From Streptomyces sp. JH34 (GTDB lineage Bacteria > Actinomycetota > Actinomycetes > Streptomycetales > Streptomycetaceae): a stretch of 64,000 nucleotides of DNA. The DNA lies in assembly GCF_029428875.1 (NCBI RefSeq), contig NZ_JAJSOO010000001.1, positions 5,924,501 through 5,988,500 on the forward strand, written 5' to 3'. This document shows positions 42,804 through 51,577 of this stretch, one piece after another. Each line of letters starts with the position of its first letter. Position 1 is the first letter of the stretch. Position numbers and translations under genes: made by a program. The notes beneath the pieces were generated by a model. It ran no database searches. It was not told where the DNA came from and saw only the letters and a list, made by a program, of their open reading frames with translations.

Positions 42804-44123
42804 TCACGGCCGGAAGTCGCGGCTCAGACCCTGCCACACGTCGTCGTAGCCGCGCTGCAGATGGTCCGCACCCGCGGCCTGCGCGGTCGCCGTGACCGGC
42901 CAGCGGGTCTCGAACATGAAGGCCAGGCCGTCGTCGATCCTCTGCGGTACCAGCTCGGCCGCGCTCGCCCGGTCGAAGGTCTCACGGTCCGGTCCGTGCG
43001 CGGACATCATGTTGTGCAGCGAGCCCCCGCCCGGCACGAAACCGCCCGCCTTCGCGTCGTACGCGCCCTCGATCAGGCCCATGTACTCGCTCATCACGTT
43101 GCGGTGGAAGTACGGCGGCCGGAAGGTGTCCTCACCGACCAGCCAGCGCGGGGCGAAGACGACGAAGTCGACGCCCGCGAGGCCCGGGGTGTCGGACGGC
43201 GAGGTCAGCACCGTGAAGATCGACGGGTCCGGGTGGTCGTAGCTGATGGTGCCCATCACGTTGAAACGGCGCAGGTCGTAGACGTACGGCGTGTGGTTGC
43301 CGTGCCAGGCGACCACGTCCAGCGGTGAGTGGTCGTACGTCGCCGACCAGAGGTTCCCGCAGAACTTGTTGACCACCTCGACCGGGCCTTCGCGGTCCTC
43401 GAACGCCGCCACGGGCGCCAGGAAGTCCCGTGCGTTCGCCAGCCCGTTGGCGCCGATGGGTCCCAGGTCGGGCAGGACGAAGGGCTGCCCGTAGTTCTCG
43501 CAGACGTAGCCGCGGGCCGTGGTGTCCAGCAGCTCGACGCGGAAGCGCACGCCGCGCGGGATCAGCGCCACATGGCCGGGCTCGGCCCGGAGCAGGCCCA
43601 GTTCGGTGCGGAGCAGCAGGCCGCCTCGCTCGGGGACGATCAGCAGCTCCCCGTCGGAGTCGCCGAACACCCGGTCCGTCATGGAGGCGTTCGCGCTGTA
43701 CAGGTGCACGGCCATGCCGGTGCGCCGCGTGGCGTCGCCGTTGCCCCCCAGCGTCCACAGGCCGGCCAGGAAGTCGGTGCCGGGCGCGGGGTCGGGGAGC
43801 GGGTCCCAGCGCAGCCGGTTGGGATCGGGCACCGTCTCGGTGAACGGGCCGGTGCGCAGGGTGCCGTTGTCGACGCGCACGAAGGCGGGGTGGGCGGCCG
43901 AGGGGCGGATCCGGTAGAGCCAGGACCGGCGGTTACGGGCGCGGGGCTCGGTGAAGGCCGAGCCGCTGAGCTGCTCCGCGTACAGCCCGAGGGGAGCGCG
44001 CTGGGGCGAGTTGCGGCCGTGGGGCAGGGCGCCCGGGACGGCCTCCGAACTGTGCTCGTTGCCGAAGCCGGAAAGGTGGCCGAGGTTCTCCGCCGCTTCT
44101 CTCGCCTGCTCGATGCCGCTCAT
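42804..44123 (-). CDS. hmgA: Homogentisate 1,2-dioxygenase
   Basis: A 439-residue cupin enzyme of tyrosine and phenylalanine breakdown, opening homogentisate to maleylacetoacetate with Fe2+ and O2. The N-terminal GFGNEHSSEA and PRNRRSWLYRI-like segments and the iron ligands in FHRNVMSEYMGLIEG and LHNMMSAHGPD are those of the family. Length is normal. ATG at 44123 is used; the preceding GTG gives one more residue. Its promoter with an overlapping operator is readable upstream, and a TetR gene is divergent. The next steps (maleylacetoacetate isomerase, fumarylacetoacetase) are not in the window. Confidence 0.94.
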   Translation of the reverse strand: MSGIEQAREAAENLGHLSGFGNEHSSEAVPGALPHGRNSPQRAPLGLYAEQLSGSAFTEPRARNRRSWLYRIRPSAAHPAFVRVDNGTLRTGPFTETVPDPNRLRWDPLPDPAPGTDFLAGLWTLGGNGDATRRTGMAVHLYSANASMTDRVFGDSDGELLIVPERGGLLLRTELGLLRAEPGHVALIPRGVRFRVELLDTTARGYVCENYGQPFVLPDLGPIGANGLANARDFLAPVAAFEDREGPVEVVNKFCGNLWSATYDHSPLDVVAWHGNHTPYVYDLRRFNVMGTISYDHPDPSIFTVLTSPSDTPGLAGVDFVVFAPRWLVGEDTFRPPYFHRNVMSEYMGLIEGAYDAKAGGFVPGGGSLHNMMSAHGPDRETFDRASAAELVPQRIDDGLAFMFETRWPVTATAQAAGADHLQRGYDDVWQGLSRDFRP

Positions 44124-44169
44124 CACGTGCTCCCGTCGGAAAGGACCCTGTGGACCCCTGACGAGGAAT

Positions 44170-44208
44170 CCTATGGATCACCGTAGGAATCGAAACGGGG
44201 CCCGTCAA
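44170..44208 (-). promoter_or_regulatory. hmgA promoter with overlapping operator
   Basis: On the minus strand TTGACG (complement of 44203-44208) and TACGGT (complement of 44180-44185) are 17 bases apart, a good sigma-70-type pair. CCTATGG-N4-CCGTAGG at 44170-44187 is a near-perfect inverted repeat covering the -10 box, so a repressor bound there would block hmgA. The divergent TetR gene is the obvious candidate. Confidence 0.6.
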
Positions 44209-44231
44209 CGGCATACGGGCATCATGGAACC

Positions 44232-44861
44232 GTGTCCCGTGCTCATACGAACCTCCGGCGCGTCCCCGTGCAGCAGCGCAGCGCCGACCGCCTCGCCCGC
44301 ATCCTCGACGCCGGAGCCTGGCTGCTCGACGAGGCCGGCTACGAGCAGTTCTCCACCCGGGCGGTGGCCGACCGGGCCGGGGTGCCCATCGGCTCCGTCT
44401 ACCGCTTCTTCCCCAACAAGAGGGCGCTGGTCGACGCCCTCGCCGAGCGCAACCTGGAGGTCTACGCCGGACGGGTCGTCGCCCGGCTGGAGGCGATCCC
44501 CGAGCGGGAATGGCGAGCGGCCATCGACGCCGTGCTCGACGAGTACCTGGCGATGAAGCGCTCCGTCCCCGGCTTCGCGCTCGTCGACTTCGGCCCTCCC
44601 GTGCCAACCGCCGGCCCGCTGGACGAGGAGGTGAACCGGCGCGTGGCGGGGCGCCTGGCGGAGCTGCTCTCCGGCCATCTCGGCCGCGGGCGCGACGGGT
44701 CGGCCACCGATGCAGTGCTCCTGCGCACGGTCCTGGTCTGTGTGCAGGCCGCGGACGCCCTGCTCCAACTCGCGTTCCGGGCCGACCCGGCAGGCGATCC
44801 GGACCTGGTAGCGGAGACCCGGATCCTGCTCCGGGCCTACCTCGCGGGGGTTCTCGAATAG
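44232..44861 (+). CDS. TetR-family regulator divergent from hmgA
   Basis: A 209-residue regulator with the usual helix-turn-helix (RILDAGAWLLDEAGYEQFSTRAVADRAGVPIGSVYRFFPNKRALVDAL) and a variable C-terminal ligand domain. GTG at 44232 lies 45 bases from a palindrome that overlaps the hmgA -10 box. It is therefore likely to repress hmgA and itself. The ligand may be homogentisate or a related aromatic compound; this is inference from position. Confidence 0.88.
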   Translation: MSRAHTNLRRVPVQQRSADRLARILDAGAWLLDEAGYEQFSTRAVADRAGVPIGSVYRFFPNKRALVDALAERNLEVYAGRVVARLEAIPEREWRAAIDAVLDEYLAMKRSVPGFALVDFGPPVPTAGPLDEEVNRRVAGRLAELLSGHLGRGRDGSATDAVLLRTVLVCVQAADALLQLAFRADPAGDPDLVAETRILLRAYLAGVLE

Positions 44862-45004
44862 CCGGTGCCGGTGGCGGCGCAACGGCCCGCTCCAAGGCCT
44901 CGCCCCCATCCGTACCGGTCGGTATGCTCGGTCCGCCGGGGTTCCGCGCCCGCCGCGGGACGCCGGATCACGCCCGCGCGCCACCGCCGCCCCGGGGAGG
45001 GCCC

Positions 45005-47185
45005 ATGTCCCACGAATCCCGCACCGCTCCGCGGATCTGCCCGCTCTGCGAGGCCACCTGCGGACTCACCCTCACCATCGAGGGAACGGTGGTCACCGGC
45101 GCCCGCGGTGACCGCGACGACGTCTTCAGCCAGGGCTTCATCTGTCCCAAGGGCGCCTCCTTCGGCGGCCTGGACGCCGACCCCGACCGGCTGCGCACCC
45201 CGCTCGTCCGCACGGACGGCGTCCTGCGCGAGGCGACCTGGAGCGAGGCCTTCGACACGATCGCCGCGAAGATCCCCGCCCTGACCGGGGAACACGGCAA
45301 GCAGGCCGTCGGCGTCTTCCTCGGCAACCCCAACGTGCACACGATGGCAGGCGGGCTCTATCCGCCCCTGCTGCTGTCCACGCTCGGCACCCGCAACGTC
45401 TTCACGGCCAGCACCCTGGACCAGATGCCCAAGCACGTCTCCAGCGGCCTGCTCTTCGGGGACGCCCAGGCCATCCCCGTACCCGACCTGGACCGCACCG
45501 CCCACCTGCTGCTGATCGGCGCCAACCCGCTGGAGTCCAACGGCAGTCTGTGCACCGCCCCCGACTTCCCCGGCAAGCTCAGGGCGCTGCGCCGGCGCGG
45601 CGGCACCCTCACCGTCATCGACCCGCGCCGGACCCGCACCGCACGCCTCGCCGACCGGCACGCCGCGATCCGTCCCGGCACCGACGCCCTCCTGCTCGCC
45701 GCGCTCACCCAGGTACTCGTCGAGGAGAAGCTCACCGACCCCGGCGCGCTCGCCGAGCACCTCGAGGGCTACGACGAACTGACGGATGCCGTCGCGGACT
45801 TCACCCCCGAGGCCGTGGCGGAGGCCTGCGACCTGGACGCGGGGACCATCCGGGAGATCGCCCGCGAACTGGCCGCGGCACCCGCCGCCGCCGTCTACGG
45901 ACGCATCGGCAGCTGCACCGTCGAGCACGGGACCCTGGCCAGCTGGCTCGTCGACGTACTCAACATCCTCACCGGCAACCTCGACCGCCCCGGCGGCGCC
46001 CTCTTCCCGCTCTCCGCCACAGCCCGCGCCCCTCGCGCCGCCGGCCCCGGCAAGGGCTTCGCCCTCGGCCGCTGGACGAGCCGGGTCTCCGGACACCCGG
46101 AGGCCAAGGGCGAACTGCCCGTCACGGCCCTCGCCGAGGAGATCGAGACACCGGGGGAGGGCCGGATCCGGGCCCTGATCGTCATCGCCGGCAACCCGGT
46201 CCTCTCCGCACCGGACGGCGACCGCCTCGACCGGGCACTCGCCGGCGGCCTCGACTTCATGGTCAGCGTCGACCCGTACCTCAACGAGACCTCCCGCCAC
46301 GCCGACGTCGTGCTTCCCCCGCCGCCGCCCTCGCAGAGCGCCCACTTCGACTTCGCGTTCAACTCCCTCGCGGTACGCAACCAGGTCCGCTACAGCCGCC
46401 CCGCCGTCCCCCTCGAGGACGGACGGATGGACGAGAGCGAGATCCTCGCCAGGCTGGTCCTCGCCGTGGGCGGGATGCACGGCGCGCCGCCGGAGGCCGT
46501 CGACGACATGGTCATCGGTACCGCGCTGACCAAGGCGGGGGCGCCCGAGGCGCTCGCCGGTGAACTGACCGGCCGCACCGGCGCCGAACGGCGGCTCGAC
46601 CTGATGCTGCGCCTCGGCCCGTACGACCTCACCCTGGAGCAGCTCCTCGCACATCCGCACGGGATCGACCTCGGCCCGCTGGAACCGCGCCTCCCGCAGG
46701 TGCTCAGGACCCGCAGCGGACGCATCGAGCTGCTGCCGGCTCCGATCGCGGCCGATCTGCCCCGGCTGCGCGCGTCGCTCGGCGCGCGGCCCGCCGGACT
46801 CGTCCTGGTCGGACGCCGCCATCTGCGGTCCAACAACAGCTGGATGCACAACGTCCCCGCGCTGCGCGGCGGCTCCAACGTCTGCACCCTGCAGATCCAC
46901 CCCGACGACGCGGCCCGGATCGGGCTCGTCGAGGGCGACACGGCCCGGATCACGGCGGCGGGCGGCGAGGTGGAGGCGCCCACTGAGATCACCGACTCGG
47001 TGCGCACCGGCGTGGTGAGCCTCCCGCACGGCTGGGGACACAGCCGCCCGGGCACCCGCATGTCGGTGGCCGGGGCGGAGCCCGGCGTCAACGTGAACCA
47101 GCTCCTCGACGGCACCCTCCTGGACCCGCTGTCCGGCACCGCCGTGCTCAACGCAGTCCCCGTCACGGTGACACCACGTCGTTGA
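45005..47185 (+). CDS. Molybdopterin oxidoreductase (formate dehydrogenase-like)
   Basis: A 726-residue cytosolic enzyme of the DMSO reductase family. An N-terminal [4Fe-4S] site is formed by Cys12, Cys15, Cys19 and Cys47. The molybdopterin domains show GANPLESNGS, a TVIDPRRTRTA segment and the C-terminal HPDDAARIGLVEGD barrel. In the usual place of the Mo ligand (TLDQMPKHVSSG) neither Cys nor selenocysteine is present, so the ligand may be another residue. ATG at 45005 follows GGGGAGG; the longer upstream frame is unused. No electron-transfer partner is adjacent. The substrate is unknown. Confidence 0.85.
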   Translation: MSHESRTAPRICPLCEATCGLTLTIEGTVVTGARGDRDDVFSQGFICPKGASFGGLDADPDRLRTPLVRTDGVLREATWSEAFDTIAAKIPALTGEHGKQAVGVFLGNPNVHTMAGGLYPPLLLSTLGTRNVFTASTLDQMPKHVSSGLLFGDAQAIPVPDLDRTAHLLLIGANPLESNGSLCTAPDFPGKLRALRRRGGTLTVIDPRRTRTARLADRHAAIRPGTDALLLAALTQVLVEEKLTDPGALAEHLEGYDELTDAVADFTPEAVAEACDLDAGTIREIARELAAAPAAAVYGRIGSCTVEHGTLASWLVDVLNILTGNLDRPGGALFPLSATARAPRAAGPGKGFALGRWTSRVSGHPEAKGELPVTALAEEIETPGEGRIRALIVIAGNPVLSAPDGDRLDRALAGGLDFMVSVDPYLNETSRHADVVLPPPPPSQSAHFDFAFNSLAVRNQVRYSRPAVPLEDGRMDESEILARLVLAVGGMHGAPPEAVDDMVIGTALTKAGAPEALAGELTGRTGAERRLDLMLRLGPYDLTLEQLLAHPHGIDLGPLEPRLPQVLRTRSGRIELLPAPIAADLPRLRASLGARPAGLVLVGRRHLRSNNSWMHNVPALRGGSNVCTLQIHPDDAARIGLVEGDTARITAAGGEVEAPTEITDSVRTGVVSLPHGWGHSRPGTRMSVAGAEPGVNVNQLLDGTLLDPLSGTAVLNAVPVTVTPRR

Positions 47186-47222
47186 CCTGGGGTTCTGCTC
47201 GTATTGCTCACACGTCAACATC

Positions 47223-47252
47223 TTGTTAACGCTGCATAAGGGCCCCTAACGT
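47223..47252 (+). promoter_or_regulatory. Putative promoter of the citrate transporter gene
   Basis: TTGTTA at 47223-47228 and TAACGT at 47247-47252 with an 18-base spacer, about 55 bases before the CitMHS start. Confidence 0.45.
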
Positions 47253-47306
47253 CACTCGCACCGCCGGCACCGGTGAGAGTTCAAAGGTGAACGTGAGGTA
47301 TCCCAT

Positions 47307-48722
47307 ATGCTGACAATCCTCGGCTTCGTCATGATCGCGACCTTCCTGGTCCTGATCATGACGAAGAAGATGTCCCCGATCGCGGCGCTGGTCCTGATCC
47401 CCGCCCTGTTCTGCGTGGCCGTAGGACAGGGCGCGAAGCTCGGTGACTACGTCATCGAAGGGGTCGGCACCCTCGCGCCGACCGCCGCGATGCTGATGTT
47501 CGCCATCGTCTACTTCGGCGTGATGATCGACGTCGGCCTCTTCGACCCGATCGTCCGGGCCATCCTGCGCTTCTGCAAGGCCGACCCGATGCGCATCGTC
47601 ATCGGTACGGCGCTGCTCGCGGCGATCGTCTCGCTGGACGGCGACGGCTCCACCACCTTCATGATCACGGTCTCGGCCATGTACCCGCTCTACAAGCGGC
47701 TGAAGATGAGCCTCGTCGTCATGACCTGCGTCGCCGCCACCGCCAACGGGGTCATGAACACCCTGCCCTGGGGCGGCCCCACCGCCCGGGCGGCCACCGC
47801 CCTCAAGGTGGACGCGGCCGACATCTTCGTCCCGATGATCCCCGCCCTGGCCGTCGGTCTGCTCGCCGTCATCCTCCTCGCCTGTGTCCTGGGCCGCCGC
47901 GAGCGCAAGCGGCTCGGCATGCTCACCCTCGACGAGGCGCTGGTCACCGAGCCCGAGACCGTCCTCGTCGGTGCGGGCGGCGGGGACCGGCTCACGAAGG
48001 CACCGGAGGGAACCGGCGCCGCCGGCACCGGTGGCGCGGGGAGCGCGGGCGTCTCCCAGGGCGGCGACGAGGAGCACGAGCTCAAGGGGCTCGACCCCGA
48101 CAGGCCCACGCTGCGCCCCAAGCTCTACTGGTTCAACGCCGGCCTCACCGTGGCCCTGCTGGCCGCGATGATCCTGGAACTCATGCCGATCCCCGTGCTC
48201 TTCCTGATCGGCGCGGCCCTCGCCCTCACCGTCAACTTCCCCCGCATGACCGACCAGCGGGCCAGGATCGCGGCCCACGCCGACAACGTGCTCAACGTCT
48301 CCGGCATGGTCTTCGCCGCAGCCGTCTTCACCGGCGTGCTCACCGGCACCGGTATGGTCGAGCACATGGCGGACTGGCTCGTCGGGGCGATCCCCGACGG
48401 CATGGGCCCGCACATGGCCGTGGTCACCGGCGTGCTGAGCCTGCCTCTGACCTACTTCATGTCCAACGACGGCTTCTACTTCGGAGTGCTGCCCGTGCTT
48501 GCCGAGGCCGGCGCCGCCCACGGCGTGTCCCACCTGGAGATCGCCCGCGCCTCCATCGTCGGACAGCCGCTGCACATGTCCTCCCCGCTCGTCCCCGCCG
48601 TCTACGTCCTGGTCGGCATGGCCAAGGTCGAGTTCGGCGACCACACCCGGTTCACCGTCAAGTGGGCCGTGCTGACCTCGCTGGTGGTCCTCGGAGCCGC
48701 CATCCTCTTCGGACTCGTCTGA
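47307..48722 (+). CDS. citM: CitMHS-family citrate-metal transporter
   Basis: A 471-residue permease with about eleven to twelve TM helices. The signatures LDGDGSTTFMITVSAMYPLYK and LPWGGPTARAATAL, repeated in the second half as TYFMSNDGFYFGVLPVLAEA, are those of CitMHS carriers, which take up citrate bound to Mg2+ or Ca2+ with protons. A cytosolic loop of about 70 residues rich in Gly and acidic residues links the halves. It is the second citrate system in the window beside tctCBA. The stop shares one base with the start of the MFS gene. Confidence 0.9.
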   Translation: MLTILGFVMIATFLVLIMTKKMSPIAALVLIPALFCVAVGQGAKLGDYVIEGVGTLAPTAAMLMFAIVYFGVMIDVGLFDPIVRAILRFCKADPMRIVIGTALLAAIVSLDGDGSTTFMITVSAMYPLYKRLKMSLVVMTCVAATANGVMNTLPWGGPTARAATALKVDAADIFVPMIPALAVGLLAVILLACVLGRRERKRLGMLTLDEALVTEPETVLVGAGGGDRLTKAPEGTGAAGTGGAGSAGVSQGGDEEHELKGLDPDRPTLRPKLYWFNAGLTVALLAAMILELMPIPVLFLIGAALALTVNFPRMTDQRARIAAHADNVLNVSGMVFAAAVFTGVLTGTGMVEHMADWLVGAIPDGMGPHMAVVTGVLSLPLTYFMSNDGFYFGVLPVLAEAGAAHGVSHLEIARASIVGQPLHMSSPLVPAVYVLVGMAKVEFGDHTRFTVKWAVLTSLVVLGAAILFGLV

Positions 48723-49990
48723 TGCCTCCGGAACAAGGGCCCGGCAGGGGCTGGCTGCTGCGCCTCGTCATCGCCTTCGCCTTCGCGCAGGGAGCGGTGT
48801 CGATGGCGCGGCCCGCCGTCTCCTACCGGGCTCTCTCGCTGGGCGCCGACGAGCGAGCGATCGGCGTCATCGCCGGTGTGTACGCGCTCCTGCCGCTCTT
48901 CGCCGCCGTTCCGCTCGGACGGCGGACCGACCACGGCCGCTGCGCACCGCTGCTGCCGGCCGGGGTCCTCCTGATCGGCGGCGGGTGCGCGCTCAGCGGC
49001 ACCTCGGGCTCGCTCACGGCGCTCGCCGCCTGGAGCGGGGTCATGGGGCTCGGCCACCTGTGCTTCGTGATCGGGGCCCAGTCGCTCGTCGCCCGGCAGT
49101 CCGCCCCCGCGGAACAGGACCGCAACTTCGGCCACTTCACCATCGGCGCCTCCCTCGGCCAGCTCGTCGGACCGGTCGCCGCGGGTTACCTCATCTCCGA
49201 GCGGGACGGCGCGATGGCCCGTACGAGCGCCCTCGCGCTGCTCGTCTCGGCGGCCGTCGCCGCCGTCTCCCTCACCTCGCTGTGGCGCATCGAGCACCGC
49301 GGGGCCGCCGGATCCCCCCGGAAGGCAGCCGCGAAGGTGCCGGTGGGCAGCATCCTGCGCACCCGCGGGGTCCCGGCCGGCATCTTCATCAGTCTCGCCG
49401 TACTCAGCGCCACCGACATCCTCACCGCCTACCTGCCGGTGGTCGGCGAGCACCGCGGGATCGCGCCCGCCACCGTCGGCCTGCTGCTCAGCCTCCGGGC
49501 CGCCGCCACCATCGCCTGCCGCCTCGTGATGACGCCGGTGCTGCGCCTGGTCGGCAGGGCCGTCCTGCTCTCCGTGACCTGCCTGCTGGGCGGCCTGCTC
49601 TGCGCCGCCGTCGCCCTGCCCGTCCCGGTGTGGGGGCTCGCCGTGATGCTCGCCGTGCTGGGCTTCTGCCTGGGGTTCGGCCAGCCGCTCTCGATGACCA
49701 CCGTCGTCCAGGCCGCGCCCGCGGCGGCCCGGTCCACCGCGCTCGCCCTCCGGCTCACCGGTAACCGGCTCGGCCAGGTCGCGGCCCCCGCGGCGGCCGG
49801 ACTGGTCGCCGGAGTCGCGGGCACCGCGGCCCCGTTCGTCATGCTGGGCGCGTTGCTCGTCGGCGCCGCGGGACTCGGGCTGCGGGGCGGCGGAACGCGG
49901 GCGGCGGCCCCGGGCCCGGCGCCGTCGGCCCCGCCGTCCACCCCCGCTCCGCGTGTGGAACGCCCCCAGGCCGAGCGGGACTCCGCCTGA
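48722..49990 (+). CDS. MFS transporter
   Basis: A 422-residue twelve-helix MFS protein. Motif A-like sequence GRRTDHGRC follows the second helix, and the central loop is RIEHRGAAGSPRKAAAK. The C-terminus is a Pro/Ala-rich tail. ATG at 48722 overlaps the citrate transporter stop by one base, so the two are co-translated, but nothing in the sequence fixes its substrate. It is most like drug-efflux MFS carriers. Confidence 0.82.
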   Translation: MPPEQGPGRGWLLRLVIAFAFAQGAVSMARPAVSYRALSLGADERAIGVIAGVYALLPLFAAVPLGRRTDHGRCAPLLPAGVLLIGGGCALSGTSGSLTALAAWSGVMGLGHLCFVIGAQSLVARQSAPAEQDRNFGHFTIGASLGQLVGPVAAGYLISERDGAMARTSALALLVSAAVAAVSLTSLWRIEHRGAAGSPRKAAAKVPVGSILRTRGVPAGIFISLAVLSATDILTAYLPVVGEHRGIAPATVGLLLSLRAAATIACRLVMTPVLRLVGRAVLLSVTCLLGGLLCAAVALPVPVWGLAVMLAVLGFCLGFGQPLSMTTVVQAAPAAARSTALALRLTGNRLGQVAAPAAAGLVAGVAGTAAPFVMLGALLVGAAGLGLRGGGTRAAAPGPAPSAPPSTPAPRVERPQAERDSA

Positions 49991-50060
49991 CGGGGCGCCC
50001 CGCCGCCGGCCGTGCGTGATCTGTGTCTCCGGCGCTTCTCCGGCGGTTCCCTGGCGCCGA

Positions 50061-50080
50061 AAAACTAACAGCGCTAGTTT
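50061..50080 (+). promoter_or_regulatory. TetR-type operator upstream of the aldehyde dehydrogenase gene
   Basis: AAAACTAACAGCGCTAGTTT lies about 70 bases before the aldehyde dehydrogenase start. It matches the site at 55214-55232 at 16 of 19 positions (shared form AAAACTARCAGYGCTARTT), which lies between the TetR gene at 54515 and the acyl-CoA dehydrogenase gene. Confidence 0.6.
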
Positions 50081-50151
50081 GGCCCGGGACGGCATCCGTC
50101 CGCACGAGCACGGCTTCGGCGGCAGGCACAGCGAGCCCGGGAGGGACAGCC

Positions 50152-51546
50152 ATGAAGGCGCATGACGGGATGTACATCGGCGGGGAGTGGCGGCCCGCCT
50201 CGGGCCGGGACACGATCGCGGTCGTGAACCCCGCGGACGAGCAGGTCGTCGGCCATGTCCCGGCGGGCACGGCCGAGGACGTCGACGCGGCGGTACGCGC
50301 CGCCCGCCACGCCTTCCCCGGCTGGGCGGCCACCCCGCCCGCCGAGCGCGCCGCGAGGATCGCCGCACTGCGCGACGTACTCGCCGCCCGCAGGGACGAG
50401 ATCGCCGAGACGGTCACCGCGGAACTCGGCTCGCCGCTGCCGCTCTCCCAGGCGGTGCACGCCGGCGTGCCGGTGCTGGTCGCCGGTTCGTACGCCGAAC
50501 TCGCCGCCTCGTACTCCTTCGAGGAGAAGCTCGGCAACTCGACGGTCCTGCTGGAACCCGTCGGTGTCGTCGGCGCGATCACGCCGTGGAACTACCCGCT
50601 CCACCAGATCGTCGCCAAGGTGGCACCCGCGCTGGCCGCCGGCTGCACCGTCGTCCTGAAGCCCGCCGAGGACACCCCGCTCACCGCGCAGCTCTTCGCC
50701 GAGGCCACCCAGGAGGCCGGCCTGCCCGCCGGCGTCTTCAACCTGGTCACCGGCATCGGCGCGGTCGCCGGTCAGGCGCTCGCCGAGCACGAGGGCGTCG
50801 ACCTGGTCTCGTTCACCGGGTCCACTGCCGTCGGCAGGCAGATCGGTGCCACCGCCGGAGCGGCCGTCAAGCGCGTCGCCCTGGAGCTGGGCGGCAAGTC
50901 CGCCAACGTGATCCTGCCCGGTGCCGACCTCGCCAAGGCCGTCAACGTCGGCGTCGCCAACGTGATGTCCAACTCCGGCCAGACCTGCAGCGCGTGGACC
51001 CGGATGCTGGTCGACGCCGACCGGTACGAGGAGGCCGTGGCGCTCGCGGCCACCGCCGTCGCGAAGTACGTGCCGGGGGAGCGGGTCGGCCCCGTCGTCA
51101 ACGCCAAGCAGCAGGCGCGGGTGCGGGGTTACATCGAGAAGGGGGTCGAGGAGGGCGCCCGCCTCGTCGCGGGGGGCCCCGAGGCCCCCAAGGACCGGGG
51201 CTACTACGTCAGCCCCACCGTCTTCGCGGACGTCACCCCGGACATGACCATCGCGCAGGAGGAGATCTTCGGCCCGGTCCTCTCGATCCTGAAGTACGAG
51301 GACGTGGACGACGCCCTGCGCATCGCCAACGACACCGTGTACGGGCTGGCCGGCGCGGTCTGGGGTGCGGACGACGAGGAGGCCGTCGCCTTCGCCCGCC
51401 GCATGGACACCGGACAGGTCGACATCAACGGCGGCCGCTTCAACCCCCTGGCGCCCTTCGGCGGTTACAAGCAGTCCGGGGTGGGCCGGGAACTCGGCCC
51501 CCACGGCCTCTCCGAGTACCTCCAGACCAAGTCCCTCCAGTTCTGA
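50152..51546 (+). CDS. NAD(P)-dependent aldehyde dehydrogenase
   Basis: A 464-residue ALDH of normal length. Cofactor and catalytic motifs are seen: TPWNYPLHQI, FTGSTAVGRQI (Rossmann), LELGGKSANVIL with the general-base Glu and SNSGQTCSAWTR with the nucleophilic Cys. EEIFGPVLSI closes the tunnel. It oxidises an aldehyde to an acid. ATG at 50152 has GGGAGGGA upstream. The alcohol dehydrogenase gene follows after 31 bases, and a TetR-type site precedes both, suggesting an alcohol-to-acid pathway. Confidence 0.92.
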   Translation: MKAHDGMYIGGEWRPASGRDTIAVVNPADEQVVGHVPAGTAEDVDAAVRAARHAFPGWAATPPAERAARIAALRDVLAARRDEIAETVTAELGSPLPLSQAVHAGVPVLVAGSYAELAASYSFEEKLGNSTVLLEPVGVVGAITPWNYPLHQIVAKVAPALAAGCTVVLKPAEDTPLTAQLFAEATQEAGLPAGVFNLVTGIGAVAGQALAEHEGVDLVSFTGSTAVGRQIGATAGAAVKRVALELGGKSANVILPGADLAKAVNVGVANVMSNSGQTCSAWTRMLVDADRYEEAVALAATAVAKYVPGERVGPVVNAKQQARVRGYIEKGVEEGARLVAGGPEAPKDRGYYVSPTVFADVTPDMTIAQEEIFGPVLSILKYEDVDDALRIANDTVYGLAGAVWGADDEEAVAFARRMDTGQVDINGGRFNPLAPFGGYKQSGVGRELGPHGLSEYLQTKSLQF

Positions 51547-51577
51547 TCCGCCCGACGACCCACCGAGGAGTCTGTTC

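Noticed and set aside
44510..45004. Upstream extension of the molybdopterin oxidoreductase frame
   Set aside because: The extra 165 codons overlap the TetR gene and are Arg/Pro/Gly-rich; the cluster motif starts right after ATG 45005.
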